Origin: Acidovorax soli
GTDB taxonomy: Bacteria; Pseudomonadota; Gammaproteobacteria; Burkholderiales; Burkholderiaceae_C
Reading direction: 5' to 3'
Assembly: GCF_900107605.1 (NCBI RefSeq)
Contig: NZ_FNQJ01000022.1
Span: 1 to 64,000, forward strand
DNA length: 64,000 nt
A model generated the notes under the pieces. The model worked only from the letters and a program-made list of their open reading frames with translations. It made no database searches and was not told the DNA's origin. Both the position numbers and the translations under genes were made by a program. Below are positions 52,105 to 60,962 of this stretch, in pieces; position 1 is the stretch's first letter; every line of letters starts with the position of its first letter.

Positions 52105-53686
52105 GAGGCCGAACGTGACTGGCCGCACCCAACTCATTCCCGGCCATTGGCGTCGGCCCCTGGCTGCGCTGGTATTGCTGCATGCAGTCATCCTGATCGC
52201 CTACTGGCATTCGGCCTGGGGCATGGCGATGATCTGGGCGCGTTCCGACACCTACGCGCATGGTTTTGTGGTGCCCATCATTTCGCTCTGGCTGGTTTGG
52301 CGCCAACGCGCGGTGCTCGCACCCATGGTTCCCCGCCCTGGGCGGTTGGCCTGGTTGCTGATGGCGGGCGCTGCGGCGCTCTGGCTGGCCGGTGATCTGG
52401 TGGCCGTGAATGCCGCCACGCAACTGGCGTTGGTAACGCTGATCGTGCTGTCCGTACCTGCAGTGTGCGGTTGGCGCGTCGCCAGAGCACTGGCGTTTCC
52501 TTTGGGTTTTCTTTTCTTTGCTGTGCCCATCGGGGATTTCCTGTTGCCACGCCTGATGGAGTGGACCGCCGACTTCACCGTGATGGCCCTGCGTGCGAGC
52601 GGAATTCCGGTCTACCGGGAAGGCCTGCAATTCATCGTTCCCTCAGGAGCCTGGTCGGTCGTGGAGGCGTGCAGCGGAATTCGCTATCTGATCGCTTCAG
52701 TGACCGTGGGCTGCCTGTTCGCGTACCTCAGCTACCAAGGTACGCGCAAGCGCATGGTGTTCATGGTGGTGGCCATCCTGGTCCCGCTGGTGGCCAATTG
52801 GGTGCGCGCCTATCTGATCGTGATGCTGGGGCACCTCTCGGGCAACACCATCGCGACAGGGGTGGATCACCTCGTGTACGGGTGGTTGTTTTTCGGGATC
52901 GTGATCGGCGTGATGTTCCTCATCGGGGCGCGCTGGGTGGACCCAGCGCCATCCGCTTCTCAGGCAATGGTTCCCGCTGGCCGGGTTGAAGGAAGCATCC
53001 CGAAAGGAACGCCGTGGCTTGCGTTGGTGCTCGCTTTTTCTGTGGTGCTGGCGCCGCATGGCCTGCTGGCCGCAATGGACCTGGGCACACAGGCCAAGCC
53101 TGTTCAGCTGGTCGCGCCTGTAGTTGCAGCTCCTTGGCATGCCACGGCGATGCCACCCAGCCACTGGCTGCCGGCTTTTGAACATGCCTCTGACACGCTG
53201 GACATGGGCCTGACCGATGGTCAGAACCAGCCGCTGGGACTGCATGTCAGCTATTACCGCCAGCAAGACTACCAGCGCAAGCTCGTCAGTTCAGAGAGTG
53301 TGCTGGTGAAGAGCCAGGACCCGGTCTGGGCGCGTGTGGCCAGCGGTTCTGTCAATGCGCGGCTTCAAGGTCGGCCCCTGCGTGTGGCAAGTGCCGTGCT
53401 GCGCCAGCATGCGCCTGGCACGGTTGCCGATGCGCAGCGGCTGTTGGCTTGGCGCTTTTACTGGGTCCGCGGCACCTTCACCGCCAGCGACTACGCCGGC
53501 AAGATCCAGGGTGCTCTGGGGCGCATCAGCGGATGGGGCGATGACGGGGCCCATATCGTGATCTATACACCCTTGTCGGATGCCAAGGAGTCCGAGATCG
53601 ACGCTTCTGCACGCCTGCAGTCCTATCTGGACAGCCAGGGCGACGCGCTGGTGGCGGCGCTGGAGCAAACGCGAGGGCGCGACTGA
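52091..53686 (+). CDS. xrtA: Exosortase A with fused EpsI domain
   Basis: A 531-residue inner-membrane transpeptidase-like protein that recognises and processes PEP-CTERM tails. Eight or so helices (about 25-285) hold the catalytic triad: Cys194 (VVEACSGIRYL), Arg239 (NWVRAYL) and His260 (GVDHLVYGW). The C-terminal periplasmic EpsI domain (about 330-531) is fused, as normal for XrtA. The ATG at 52091 overlaps the glycosyltransferase gene by 14 bp; a GTG at 52115 is also possible. The amidotransferase gene starts 2 bp after its stop. No cargo protein with a PEP-CTERM tail is in the window. Confidence 0.95.
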   Translation: MSSHERPNVTGRTQLIPGHWRRPLAALVLLHAVILIAYWHSAWGMAMIWARSDTYAHGFVVPIISLWLVWRQRAVLAPMVPRPGRLAWLLMAGAAALWLAGDLVAVNAATQLALVTLIVLSVPAVCGWRVARALAFPLGFLFFAVPIGDFLLPRLMEWTADFTVMALRASGIPVYREGLQFIVPSGAWSVVEACSGIRYLIASVTVGCLFAYLSYQGTRKRMVFMVVAILVPLVANWVRAYLIVMLGHLSGNTIATGVDHLVYGWLFFGIVIGVMFLIGARWVDPAPSASQAMVPAGRVEGSIPKGTPWLALVLAFSVVLAPHGLLAAMDLGTQAKPVQLVAPVVAAPWHATAMPPSHWLPAFEHASDTLDMGLTDGQNQPLGLHVSYYRQQDYQRKLVSSESVLVKSQDPVWARVASGSVNARLQGRPLRVASAVLRQHAPGTVADAQRLLAWRFYWVRGTFTASDYAGKIQGALGRISGWGDDGAHIVIYTPLSDAKESEIDASARLQSYLDSQGDALVAALEQTRGRD

Positions 53687-53688
53687 CC

Positions 53689-55632
53689 ATGTGCGGCATA
53701 TCCGGACTTTTCGATACCCAGGGTATGCGCGCCTTCTCGCGCGACCTGATCTCACGGATCAATGACGTCCAGGCCCATCGCGGGCCCGACGAAGACGACG
53801 TGCACCTGGAGCCCGGTTTGGCACTGGGCCATCGGCGCCTGTCCGTCATCGACCTGGCCACAGGCAAGCAGCCCTTGTTCAATGAAAGCGGCACCGTGGG
53901 CATCGTCTTCAACGGCGAGATCTACAACTACCGTGAACTGATGTCCGAGCTCAAGGCCCTGGGCTACCACTTCAGGACACGCAGCGACACCGAGGTGATC
54001 GTGCACGCCTGGCAAGCCTGGGGCGAGGCCTGTCTGCAACGGCTGCGGGGCATGTTCGCCTTTGCCCTGTGGGATCGCACCCGGCAAACCCTGTTTCTTG
54101 CGCGCGACCGCATGGGCGTCAAGCCCATGCACTACGCCTGGTTGCCCGACGGCAGTTTCATCTTTGGCTCTGAACTCAAGGTGCTGACCGCACACCCGGG
54201 CTTTGTGCGTGCTATCGACCCGCTGGCGGTGGAAGACTATTTCTCGTTTGGCTACGTTCCTGATCCGCGCTGCATTTACCGCAACGCCCACAAGCTGCCA
54301 GCGGCCCATTCCCTCACGCTGCGCCGCGGCGCCTCTGCCCCCGCACAGCCGGTGCCCTATTGGGATGTGCGTTTCAGCAATGACAACCCCATCGGCCTGG
54401 CCGACGCAGCTGCCGAGCTGCGCGAGCGGGTCAGGGAATCGGTGCGGCTGCGCATGATCGCCGATGTGCCTCTGGGGGCCTTCCTCTCCGGCGGGGTGGA
54501 CTCCAGTGCCGTGGTGGCCACCATGGCCGGTCTTTCGGACACGCCGGTTCACACCTGCGCCATCGGTTTCGACGATCCGCGCTTCAACGAATCCGCCTTT
54601 GCCCAGCAGGTGGCGGACCGTTGCCACACCGACCACAAGCTCGAAGTCGTCAGCAGTGAAGACTTCGATCTCATCGACACGCTGGCAGGGCTCTACGATG
54701 AGCCTTTTGCCGACAGCTCGGCCATACCCACTTACCGCGTCTGCCAGATGGCGCGCAAGCACGTCACCGTGGCGCTGTCTGGCGACGGCGGGGACGAGAG
54801 TCTGGGCGGCTACCGGCGCTACCGCATGCACCAGGGCGAGGAGGCCGTGCGCAACTGCCTGCCGCACGGCTTGCGCCGTCCGCTGTTTGGCGCGCTGGGC
54901 CAGATGTACCCCAAGGCCGACTGGGCGCCGCGCCCGCTGCGCGCCAAGACCACCTTGCAGGCCTTGGCCATGGACACGGTGCAGGCCTACCACCACAGCA
55001 TGTCGCACCTGCGGGCCGATCAGCGCCAGGCACTGTTTTCGTCCGCATTCCAGCGCAGCCTGGGCGGTTACAGCGCGCTCGACGTGTTCCGCCAATACGC
55101 CCTGCAGGCCCAGACCGACGATCCGCTGGCCCTGATCCAGTACCTGGACTACAAAACCTGGCTGGTCGGCGACATCAACACCAAGGTGGACCGTGCCAGC
55201 ATGGCGCACTCGCTCGAAGTGCGCGAGCCCTTGATGGACCATCCACTCGTCGAATGGCTCGCCACGTTGCCCAGCGACTTGAAGATCCGGAACGGAGAGG
55301 GCAAATATGTGTTCAAGAAAGCTTTCGAGCCTTTGCTGCCGCACGACGTCCTGTACCGGCCCAAGATGGGGTTTTCGGTGCCATTGGCCAGCTGGCTGCG
55401 CGGCCCGCTGGCGCAACGCATGCAGGAATCGGTGCTGAGCCCGCGCATGCTGGCATCGGGCTACTTCAATGCGGGAACGCTGCAGACCCTCATCAACCAA
55501 CACCTGGGCGGGCATCACGACCATTCGACGGCCTTGTGGATGCTCATCATGTTTGATGCATTTTTGCGGCAAGCGCTGGCGCCGGTCCGATCCGTCGCGC
55601 ATGCCGCCACCGCCGACGTGGTCGCGGTATGA
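53689..55632 (+). CDS. XrtA-system amidotransferase, asparagine-synthase-like
   Basis: A 647-residue protein with an N-terminal glutaminase domain (Cys2 in MCGISGLFD; AHRGPDED; FNGEIYNY) and a C-terminal PP-loop ATPase synthetase domain (FLSGGVDSSAVV near 265, ALSGDGGDESLGGYRRY). It belongs to the exosortase A amidotransferase group (TIGR03108 as I recall). It probably amidates a uronic acid or similar carboxyl group on the polymer rather than making free asparagine, which would fit the UDP-glucuronate epimerase in the locus. It overlaps the next gene by four bases. Confidence 0.93.
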   Translation: MCGISGLFDTQGMRAFSRDLISRINDVQAHRGPDEDDVHLEPGLALGHRRLSVIDLATGKQPLFNESGTVGIVFNGEIYNYRELMSELKALGYHFRTRSDTEVIVHAWQAWGEACLQRLRGMFAFALWDRTRQTLFLARDRMGVKPMHYAWLPDGSFIFGSELKVLTAHPGFVRAIDPLAVEDYFSFGYVPDPRCIYRNAHKLPAAHSLTLRRGASAPAQPVPYWDVRFSNDNPIGLADAAAELRERVRESVRLRMIADVPLGAFLSGGVDSSAVVATMAGLSDTPVHTCAIGFDDPRFNESAFAQQVADRCHTDHKLEVVSSEDFDLIDTLAGLYDEPFADSSAIPTYRVCQMARKHVTVALSGDGGDESLGGYRRYRMHQGEEAVRNCLPHGLRRPLFGALGQMYPKADWAPRPLRAKTTLQALAMDTVQAYHHSMSHLRADQRQALFSSAFQRSLGGYSALDVFRQYALQAQTDDPLALIQYLDYKTWLVGDINTKVDRASMAHSLEVREPLMDHPLVEWLATLPSDLKIRNGEGKYVFKKAFEPLLPHDVLYRPKMGFSVPLASWLRGPLAQRMQESVLSPRMLASGYFNAGTLQTLINQHLGGHHDHSTALWMLIMFDAFLRQALAPVRSVAHAATADVVAV

Positions 55633-56819
55633 GCACCGCACCGCGCCGCCGGCGCATCGTTCATGTGGTGTACAGCTTCGGGGTGGGGGGGCTGGAAAAC
55701 GTCATCGTTCAGCTGATCAACCGCCTGCCTGCGGAACGGTTTGAGCACGTGGTGCTGTCACTCACCACCATCGGTGATTTCAAGCGCCGCATCACCCAGC
55801 CCGACGTGCGCTTCATTGAGCTATGCAAGCCAACGGGCCACGCCGTGCCGCTCTATCCTCGCATCTACCGTCTGCTGCGGGAGCTCCAGCCCGACGTGGT
55901 GCACACCTGCAACCTCGCCGCACTGGAGATCACTCCGCTGGCCTGGCTGGCCCGCGTGCCGCTGCGCATCCATGCCGAGCACGGCTGGGATGTGCACGAC
56001 CCCCAGGGGCACAACATGCGCTATCAGCGCCTGCGCAGGCTGTACAAACCCTTCGTCAGCCATTACGTGGCGGTGTCGAAAGACCTGGATGAATACCTGG
56101 CGCGGGCCATCCGCGTGCCCACCCGCCGCCGTTCGCTCATTGCCAATGGGGTGGATACCCAAACGTTTGCACCACCACACCATGGGGCGGCGCAATCCGT
56201 GCCCGGCTGCCCCTTTGTCCCCGGTCAACACTGGATAGTGGGCACGGTGGGGCGGTTGCAAACGGTCAAAAACCAGCCCTTGCTGGCCCGCGCTTTCGTG
56301 AAACTGCTGGAAATCCACCCGGAAGCCAGATCACGCATGCGCCTGGTGGTGGTGGGGGCGGGGCCATTGCAGGCGGAAGTGGAGGCGGTGCTTGCTGCAG
56401 CCCATGTCCAGCATCTGGCGTGGTTGGCTGGCGCACGGGATGATGTGGCCGACATCTTGCGCATGCTGGGCTGTTTTGTGCTGCCTTCCCAGGCCGAAGG
56501 AACGTCCTGCACCTTGCAAGAAGCCATGGCCAGCGGTCTGCCTGTGGTAGCGACAGCGGTGGGTGGTACCCCCGATGTGGTGGAAGACGGCGTTACCGGA
56601 CTGCTTGTTCCTTCTGACGATGCCAACGCCATGGCGAACGCTCTGTGGAGTGTTTACACCAACGCGGCCAGAGCACGCTTATTTGGCCAGGCAGCACGTC
56701 GGCAGGCATTGAAAAAATTGGGCATTGATGCGATGGTGCATTCCTACCAGCGACTCTTTTCCGGTCAGCACTTGGGTGAGCCGGTACCCAGCGCTCCGGG
56801 TTATTCCGCAGAGTCATGA
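55629..56819 (+). CDS. XrtA-system GT4 glycosyltransferase (TIGR03088-like)
   Basis: A 396-residue GT-B enzyme starting with a basic tail and VHVVYSFGVGGLENVIVQLI, the phrase of PEP-CTERM glycosyltransferases of type TIGR03088. RIHAEHGWDVHDPQGHNMRY forms the acceptor-side motif. The donor site has VGTVGRLQTVKNQP and GTSCTLQEAMASGLPVVAT with the conserved EX7E pattern. ATGA overlaps join it to both neighbours. Confidence 0.92.
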   Translation: MSTAPRRRRIVHVVYSFGVGGLENVIVQLINRLPAERFEHVVLSLTTIGDFKRRITQPDVRFIELCKPTGHAVPLYPRIYRLLRELQPDVVHTCNLAALEITPLAWLARVPLRIHAEHGWDVHDPQGHNMRYQRLRRLYKPFVSHYVAVSKDLDEYLARAIRVPTRRRSLIANGVDTQTFAPPHHGAAQSVPGCPFVPGQHWIVGTVGRLQTVKNQPLLARAFVKLLEIHPEARSRMRLVVVGAGPLQAEVEAVLAAAHVQHLAWLAGARDDVADILRMLGCFVLPSQAEGTSCTLQEAMASGLPVVATAVGGTPDVVEDGVTGLLVPSDDANAMANALWSVYTNAARARLFGQAARRQALKKLGIDAMVHSYQRLFSGQHLGEPVPSAPGYSAES

Positions 56820-57994
56820 GAATCCTCTACCACCACCGCACCGCTTCGAAAGATGGACAAGCCGTCCACATCGAAGAAATGATTGAGGCCCTGCGCAGCC
56901 AAGGGCACGAAGTGCGCGTGGTGGCGCCGGGGGCGCCCCAGGCCCCTGCGGATGTGCCAGCACAGGGTGTTGGCCGCATGGGTCGCGACATGGATTGGGT
57001 GCATCGCCTCAAGGCCTTGCTGCCCAAGGCCGCCTACGAGGGGATGGAACTGGCCTACAACCTGGTGGCCTATCGCAAGCTGATGGCCGCCGCGCGCGAA
57101 TTTCAGCCGCACTTGATTTACGAGCGGTACAACCTGTTCCTGCTGGCAGGCCTGCTGGTCAAAAAGCGCTTGGGTATTCCGCTGCTGCTGGAGGTGAATT
57201 CTCCCCTGGTGCTGGAGCGCTCGCAGCACAGCGGAGGGCTGGCCCTGCGCCGACTTGCGCGCTGGGCCGAGGGCACTGCATGGCGCGGTGCAGATGCCGT
57301 GCTGCCTGTCACGCAAGTGCTGGGCGATCATGTGCGTGCATATGGTGTGCCCGGTGATCGCATCCATGTGATACCCAACGGCATCAATCGCGCACACTTC
57401 GCCGATGCGCCCACGCCCGATGTGGCCAAGGGCCGCCTGGGCCTGCAGGGCAAGGTGGTGTTGGGCTTCACCGGCTTCGTGCGCGACTGGCATGGCGTGG
57501 ACCGCATCATCGACTGGATGGCGTCGCCCCAGGCGCCGCAAGAAACGCATTTGCTGGTGGTTGGCGACGGGCCGGTGCGCGCGGAGCTGGAGGCGCAGGC
57601 AAAGCGACTGGGTCTGGCCGGGCGTGTGACATTCACCGGTGTGGTCCACCGCGAACAGGTGCCCGCCCACGTGGCCGCCTTCGACGTGGCGCTGCAACCT
57701 GCCGTCACACCCTACGCCTCACCCCTGAAGCTGATGGAATACCTGGTGCTGGGCAAGGCAGTAGTGGCGCCTGCCACGCCGAATCTGCTGGAAGTGCTGA
57801 CCGACAACGTCAACGCCCTCATGTTCGAGCCAACCCGGCAGGGCGCGCTGGAGGGCGCACTGACACGGCTGTGCACCGACGCACCGCTGCGGCAGCGCCT
57901 GGCGCAAGGTGCCGCGGAGACCATTGACCGGCTGAACCTGACCTGGGGCGGCAACGCACGGCGGGTCACCGCACTGGCGGAGGCTGGCGCATGA
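56816..57994 (+). CDS. GT4 glycosyltransferase of the XrtA array
   Basis: A 392-residue GT-B glycosyltransferase starting MRILYHHRTASKDGQAVHIE, with LIYERYNLFLLAGLLVKKRL in the N-terminal domain. LGFTGFVRDWHGVDRIIDW and SPLKLMEYLVLGKAVVAP (EX7E-like) lie in the donor domain. It resembles the exosortase A-linked Daro_2409 group (TIGR04063), an identification from memory. ATGA overlaps on both sides indicate coupled translation. The transferred sugar is unknown. Confidence 0.88.
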   Translation: MRILYHHRTASKDGQAVHIEEMIEALRSQGHEVRVVAPGAPQAPADVPAQGVGRMGRDMDWVHRLKALLPKAAYEGMELAYNLVAYRKLMAAAREFQPHLIYERYNLFLLAGLLVKKRLGIPLLLEVNSPLVLERSQHSGGLALRRLARWAEGTAWRGADAVLPVTQVLGDHVRAYGVPGDRIHVIPNGINRAHFADAPTPDVAKGRLGLQGKVVLGFTGFVRDWHGVDRIIDWMASPQAPQETHLLVVGDGPVRAELEAQAKRLGLAGRVTFTGVVHREQVPAHVAAFDVALQPAVTPYASPLKLMEYLVLGKAVVAPATPNLLEVLTDNVNALMFEPTRQGALEGALTRLCTDAPLRQRLAQGAAETIDRLNLTWGGNARRVTALAEAGA

Positions 57995-59172
57995 AAGTCT
58001 TGCTGTTCTCCACCCTCTACCCCAGCGCGGTGCGGCCCATCCATGGCATCTTTGTGGAAACGCGCCTGCGCGAACTGCTCCAGACCGGCGAAGTGCAGGC
58101 CAAGGTGGTGGCGCCGGTTCCGTGGTTCCCATTCAAGGCACAGCGCTTTGGTGAGTACGCCCAGTTCGCCGCCACGCCCCGCCAAGACCAGCGCAACGGC
58201 GTGGAGGTGCATCACCCGCGCTACCTGCTGCTGCCCAAGGTGGGCATGAACCTCGCGCCTTACGCCATGGCCCTGGGGGCTTTGCCCACCATCCGCCGCC
58301 TGCAGCGCCAGGGCTTTGACTTTGACCTCATCGACGCCCACTACTACTACCCCGACGGCGTGGCCGCAGGCCTGCTGGCCCGCTGGCTGGGCAAGCCTTT
58401 TGTGGTGACGGCGCGCGGCACTGACCTGAACCTCATTGCGCAATACCCGTTCCCGCGCAAGCGCATCCTGCAAACGGCCGGGCAGGCCAGCGCCTCGATT
58501 GGCGTATGCCAGGCGCTGATGGACACCCTGGGCGAACTGGGTGCCGACCGCGCCAAGCTGCACACCCTGCGCAATGGGGTGGACCTGCAGCGCTTCGTGC
58601 CCGAAGACCGCACCGAGGCCCGCCAGCGCCTGGGCCTGCCGGTGGATGGGCGCTACCTGCTCTCGGTAGGCCACCTGATCGAGCGAAAAGGCCACCATGT
58701 GGCCATCGAGGCCCTGCTTCACCTGCCGGGGGTCACGCTGCTGATTGCTGGCGCTGGCCCGCAAGAGGGTGCGCTGAAGGCCCTGGCCCAGCGCTTGGGC
58801 GTGGCCGAGCGTGTGCACTGGGCCGGCGTGGTGCCGCAAACCGAGCTGAAATGGTGGTACAGCGCGGCCGATGCGCTGGCGCTGTGCAGCAGCCGCGAGG
58901 GCTGGGCCAATGTGCTGCTGGAGGCCATGGCCTGCGGCACGCCGGTAATCGCCACCAACATCTGGGGCACGCCCGAGGTGGTGGGCAAGCCGGCGGCCGG
59001 CGTACTCATGGCCCGTCGCGATGCCCCGGCGCTGGCCGCAGCCTGGATGCAACTGCACACCCAGCCGCCCACGCGGGTAGAAACCCGCGCCCACGCCCAG
59101 ACTTTCTCGTGGGACGCTACCACGCAGGGCCAATTGCAGCTTTTCCGACGGGTGGTCGATGCAGCGGTCTGA
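57991..59172 (+). CDS. GT4 glycosyltransferase of the XrtA array
   Basis: A 393-residue GT-B enzyme. The N-terminus is MKVLLFSTLYPSAVRPIHGI; LIDAHYYYPDGVAAGLLARW and VVTARGTDLNLIAQYP follow. The donor domain has LLSVGHLIERKGHHVAIEAL and EGWANVLLEAMACGTPVIAT (EX7E). This is the fourth GT4 gene of the array, so the repeat unit probably has at least four sugars added by cytoplasmic enzymes. Its last 14 bases overlap the GT39 gene if that starts at 59159. Confidence 0.9.
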   Translation: MKVLLFSTLYPSAVRPIHGIFVETRLRELLQTGEVQAKVVAPVPWFPFKAQRFGEYAQFAATPRQDQRNGVEVHHPRYLLLPKVGMNLAPYAMALGALPTIRRLQRQGFDFDLIDAHYYYPDGVAAGLLARWLGKPFVVTARGTDLNLIAQYPFPRKRILQTAGQASASIGVCQALMDTLGELGADRAKLHTLRNGVDLQRFVPEDRTEARQRLGLPVDGRYLLSVGHLIERKGHHVAIEALLHLPGVTLLIAGAGPQEGALKALAQRLGVAERVHWAGVVPQTELKWWYSAADALALCSSREGWANVLLEAMACGTPVIATNIWGTPEVVGKPAAGVLMARRDAPALAAAWMQLHTQPPTRVETRAHAQTFSWDATTQGQLQLFRRVVDAAV

Positions 59173-60778
59173 AATGCCATCCATCAACACCCAAGAACGC
59201 TTGCTGGCGTGGGCGCTGGTGCTGGTGTGCGTCGCGCTGCTGTTCGCGCAGGCACCTCACGGCGGCGACTTTTATTGGAGCGATTCGCCGCGCCACGCCC
59301 TCAACGGCGTGTTCGTCATGGACCTTGCCAAAGCCATGCCCTTCGACGACCCGGCGGGCTATGCCTATCGCTATTACGCCCAGTATCCGGCGCTCACCAT
59401 TCTTTTCTACCCCCCGCTGTTCTATGCCATCAGTGCGCCGTTCTATGCAGTGCTCGGGGTGTCGCACGAAACGGCACTGCTGGTGGTGGCACTGCACTAT
59501 CTGGCGCTCGGCCTGGGCTGCTGGCGCCTGGCGCGGTTCTGGCTGCCTGCGGCCCCATCGCTGGCGTTCGCTGCGCTCGTGCTCTGGCTGCCCGAGGTGG
59601 CCTTCTGGGGCCGGCAGGTGATGCTGGAGGTGCCCGCCTTCGCCTTTCTGGTGTGGAGCACCGTGGCCGTGGTGGCCTACCTGCGTGGCGCACCGCCCAG
59701 GTGGCTGTACCTTGGGGCTGCGCTGCTGGTGCTGGGCATGTACACCAAGATCAGTGTGGCCTACATGGGCGTGGTCTACGCTGCGCTCATCGCGCAGCGC
59801 GACGGTTGGGCCATGCTGCGCAACCGTCATCACTGGTGGGTGGCCGCCCTGGCATTGGTGGGCTTGCTGCCCCTGGCCGTGCTCACCCTCAAGTTTGGCC
59901 AGGCAAATCTGCAGTCAGTCACCGGCGTGGCCGATGCCGTGGCCTCGCGTACCAGTTGGCAAGGCTGGGTGTGGTATCTGCAGCAGATCCCATCGCAGGC
60001 AGGGTGGCCGCTGACGGCGCTGGGCCTGGCCGGCGCCGTCATGGCCGCATGGCGGCGCATGCCCGGCCTGGGATTCTGGTGGTTGGGTTTCGGGGTAGGG
60101 TACCTGTTTTTCTCGTCCATCGACCTGAAGGAAGCCCGCCACAGTGTTTTCCTGCTGCCCTCGGTGACCTTTTTTGCCGTGCTCCTGCTGCACACGCTGG
60201 TGCCACCCCGTGTGGGCCATGGGGCGGTGGCCGCATTGGCCTTGCTGGTATTGGCCACCGCCGGCCTGACCGTGTGGACGCGCCCCGTTTTCTATGTGCA
60301 GGGCTACGCCCGGGCAGCCGCCGAGGTGGCCCGGCTTGCTCCGCGAGACAGCACGGTCATGTTCTCAGGCTATCGCGACGGCTCGTTTGTATTCAACATG
60401 CGCGCACTGGAGGGCCGGCGCGACCTGCACGTCATGCGGGCCGACAAGCTGCTGCTGGGCGTGGCCGTGCGGCGGGAACTGGGCGTGGAGCAAAAGGGCC
60501 TCACGGAGGGCGAGATCGCCGATGCCCTCAACGCCAACGGCGTGCACTACGTGGTGATGCAGCCCGGCTTCTGGGCCGACCTGGAAGCCATGCAGCGCTT
60601 TGAGCGCGTGATGTCCAGCGACCAGTTTGAAGAGGTGGCCAGGATATCCACTCCGGCCAACCACAAGGCGCACGAGACAGAGTTGGTGATCTACCGGAAC
60701 AAGGGGGCGGTGACGCCCCGCCGGCGGGGCATCGACATCGAACTGAAGATCATCAACCGGCGCATATCGGCCGACTGA
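59159..60778 (+). CDS. GT39-type membrane glycosyltransferase of the XrtA array
   Basis: A 539-residue polytopic protein of the ArnT/PMT superfamily. The first periplasmic loop has GGDFYWSDSPRHALNGVFVM and RYYAQYPALTILFYPPLFY, and about 11 helices precede a soluble C-terminal domain (from about 395). It probably decorates the polymer or a sorted protein on the periplasmic side from a lipid-linked donor. The ATG at 59159 overlaps the previous gene by 14 bp; the ATG at 59174 is an alternative start just after that stop. Confidence 0.85.
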   Translation: MQRSEMPSINTQERLLAWALVLVCVALLFAQAPHGGDFYWSDSPRHALNGVFVMDLAKAMPFDDPAGYAYRYYAQYPALTILFYPPLFYAISAPFYAVLGVSHETALLVVALHYLALGLGCWRLARFWLPAAPSLAFAALVLWLPEVAFWGRQVMLEVPAFAFLVWSTVAVVAYLRGAPPRWLYLGAALLVLGMYTKISVAYMGVVYAALIAQRDGWAMLRNRHHWWVAALALVGLLPLAVLTLKFGQANLQSVTGVADAVASRTSWQGWVWYLQQIPSQAGWPLTALGLAGAVMAAWRRMPGLGFWWLGFGVGYLFFSSIDLKEARHSVFLLPSVTFFAVLLLHTLVPPRVGHGAVAALALLVLATAGLTVWTRPVFYVQGYARAAAEVARLAPRDSTVMFSGYRDGSFVFNMRALEGRRDLHVMRADKLLLGVAVRRELGVEQKGLTEGEIADALNANGVHYVVMQPGFWADLEAMQRFERVMSSDQFEEVARISTPANHKAHETELVIYRNKGAVTPRRRGIDIELKIINRRISAD

Positions 60779-60800
60779 GCGCAATATTGGGAGACTGTTC

Positions 60801-60932
60801 GTGGAAGCATTTATTCTGTTGATAGACATGGGCGTCATGCTGTATCTGTGCTGGCGCCTGTTCAAGTGCGAGGACAAGGCCGACACCGACCTGGGTTTTT
60901 TGCGATTTGACCAGCACGACGGGCAGCGCTGA
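60801..60932 (+). CDS. Small membrane peptide in the XrtA array, 43 residues
   Basis: A short frame starting GTG at 60801, with GGGAG six bases upstream. It encodes an N-terminal membrane helix (AFILLIDMGVMLYLCWRLF) followed by a charged cytoplasmic tail (KCEDKADTDLGFLRFDQHDG). It fills the otherwise unexplained 184-bp gap between the GT39 and ligase genes, on the same strand, with coding-like composition. I do not know a family for it; single-helix subunits of polymerase or ligase complexes have this shape. Confidence 0.62.
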   Translation: MEAFILLIDMGVMLYLCWRLFKCEDKADTDLGFLRFDQHDGQR

Positions 60933-60962
60933 GCTACCCAATGCCCTCCATGGTGACGACAC

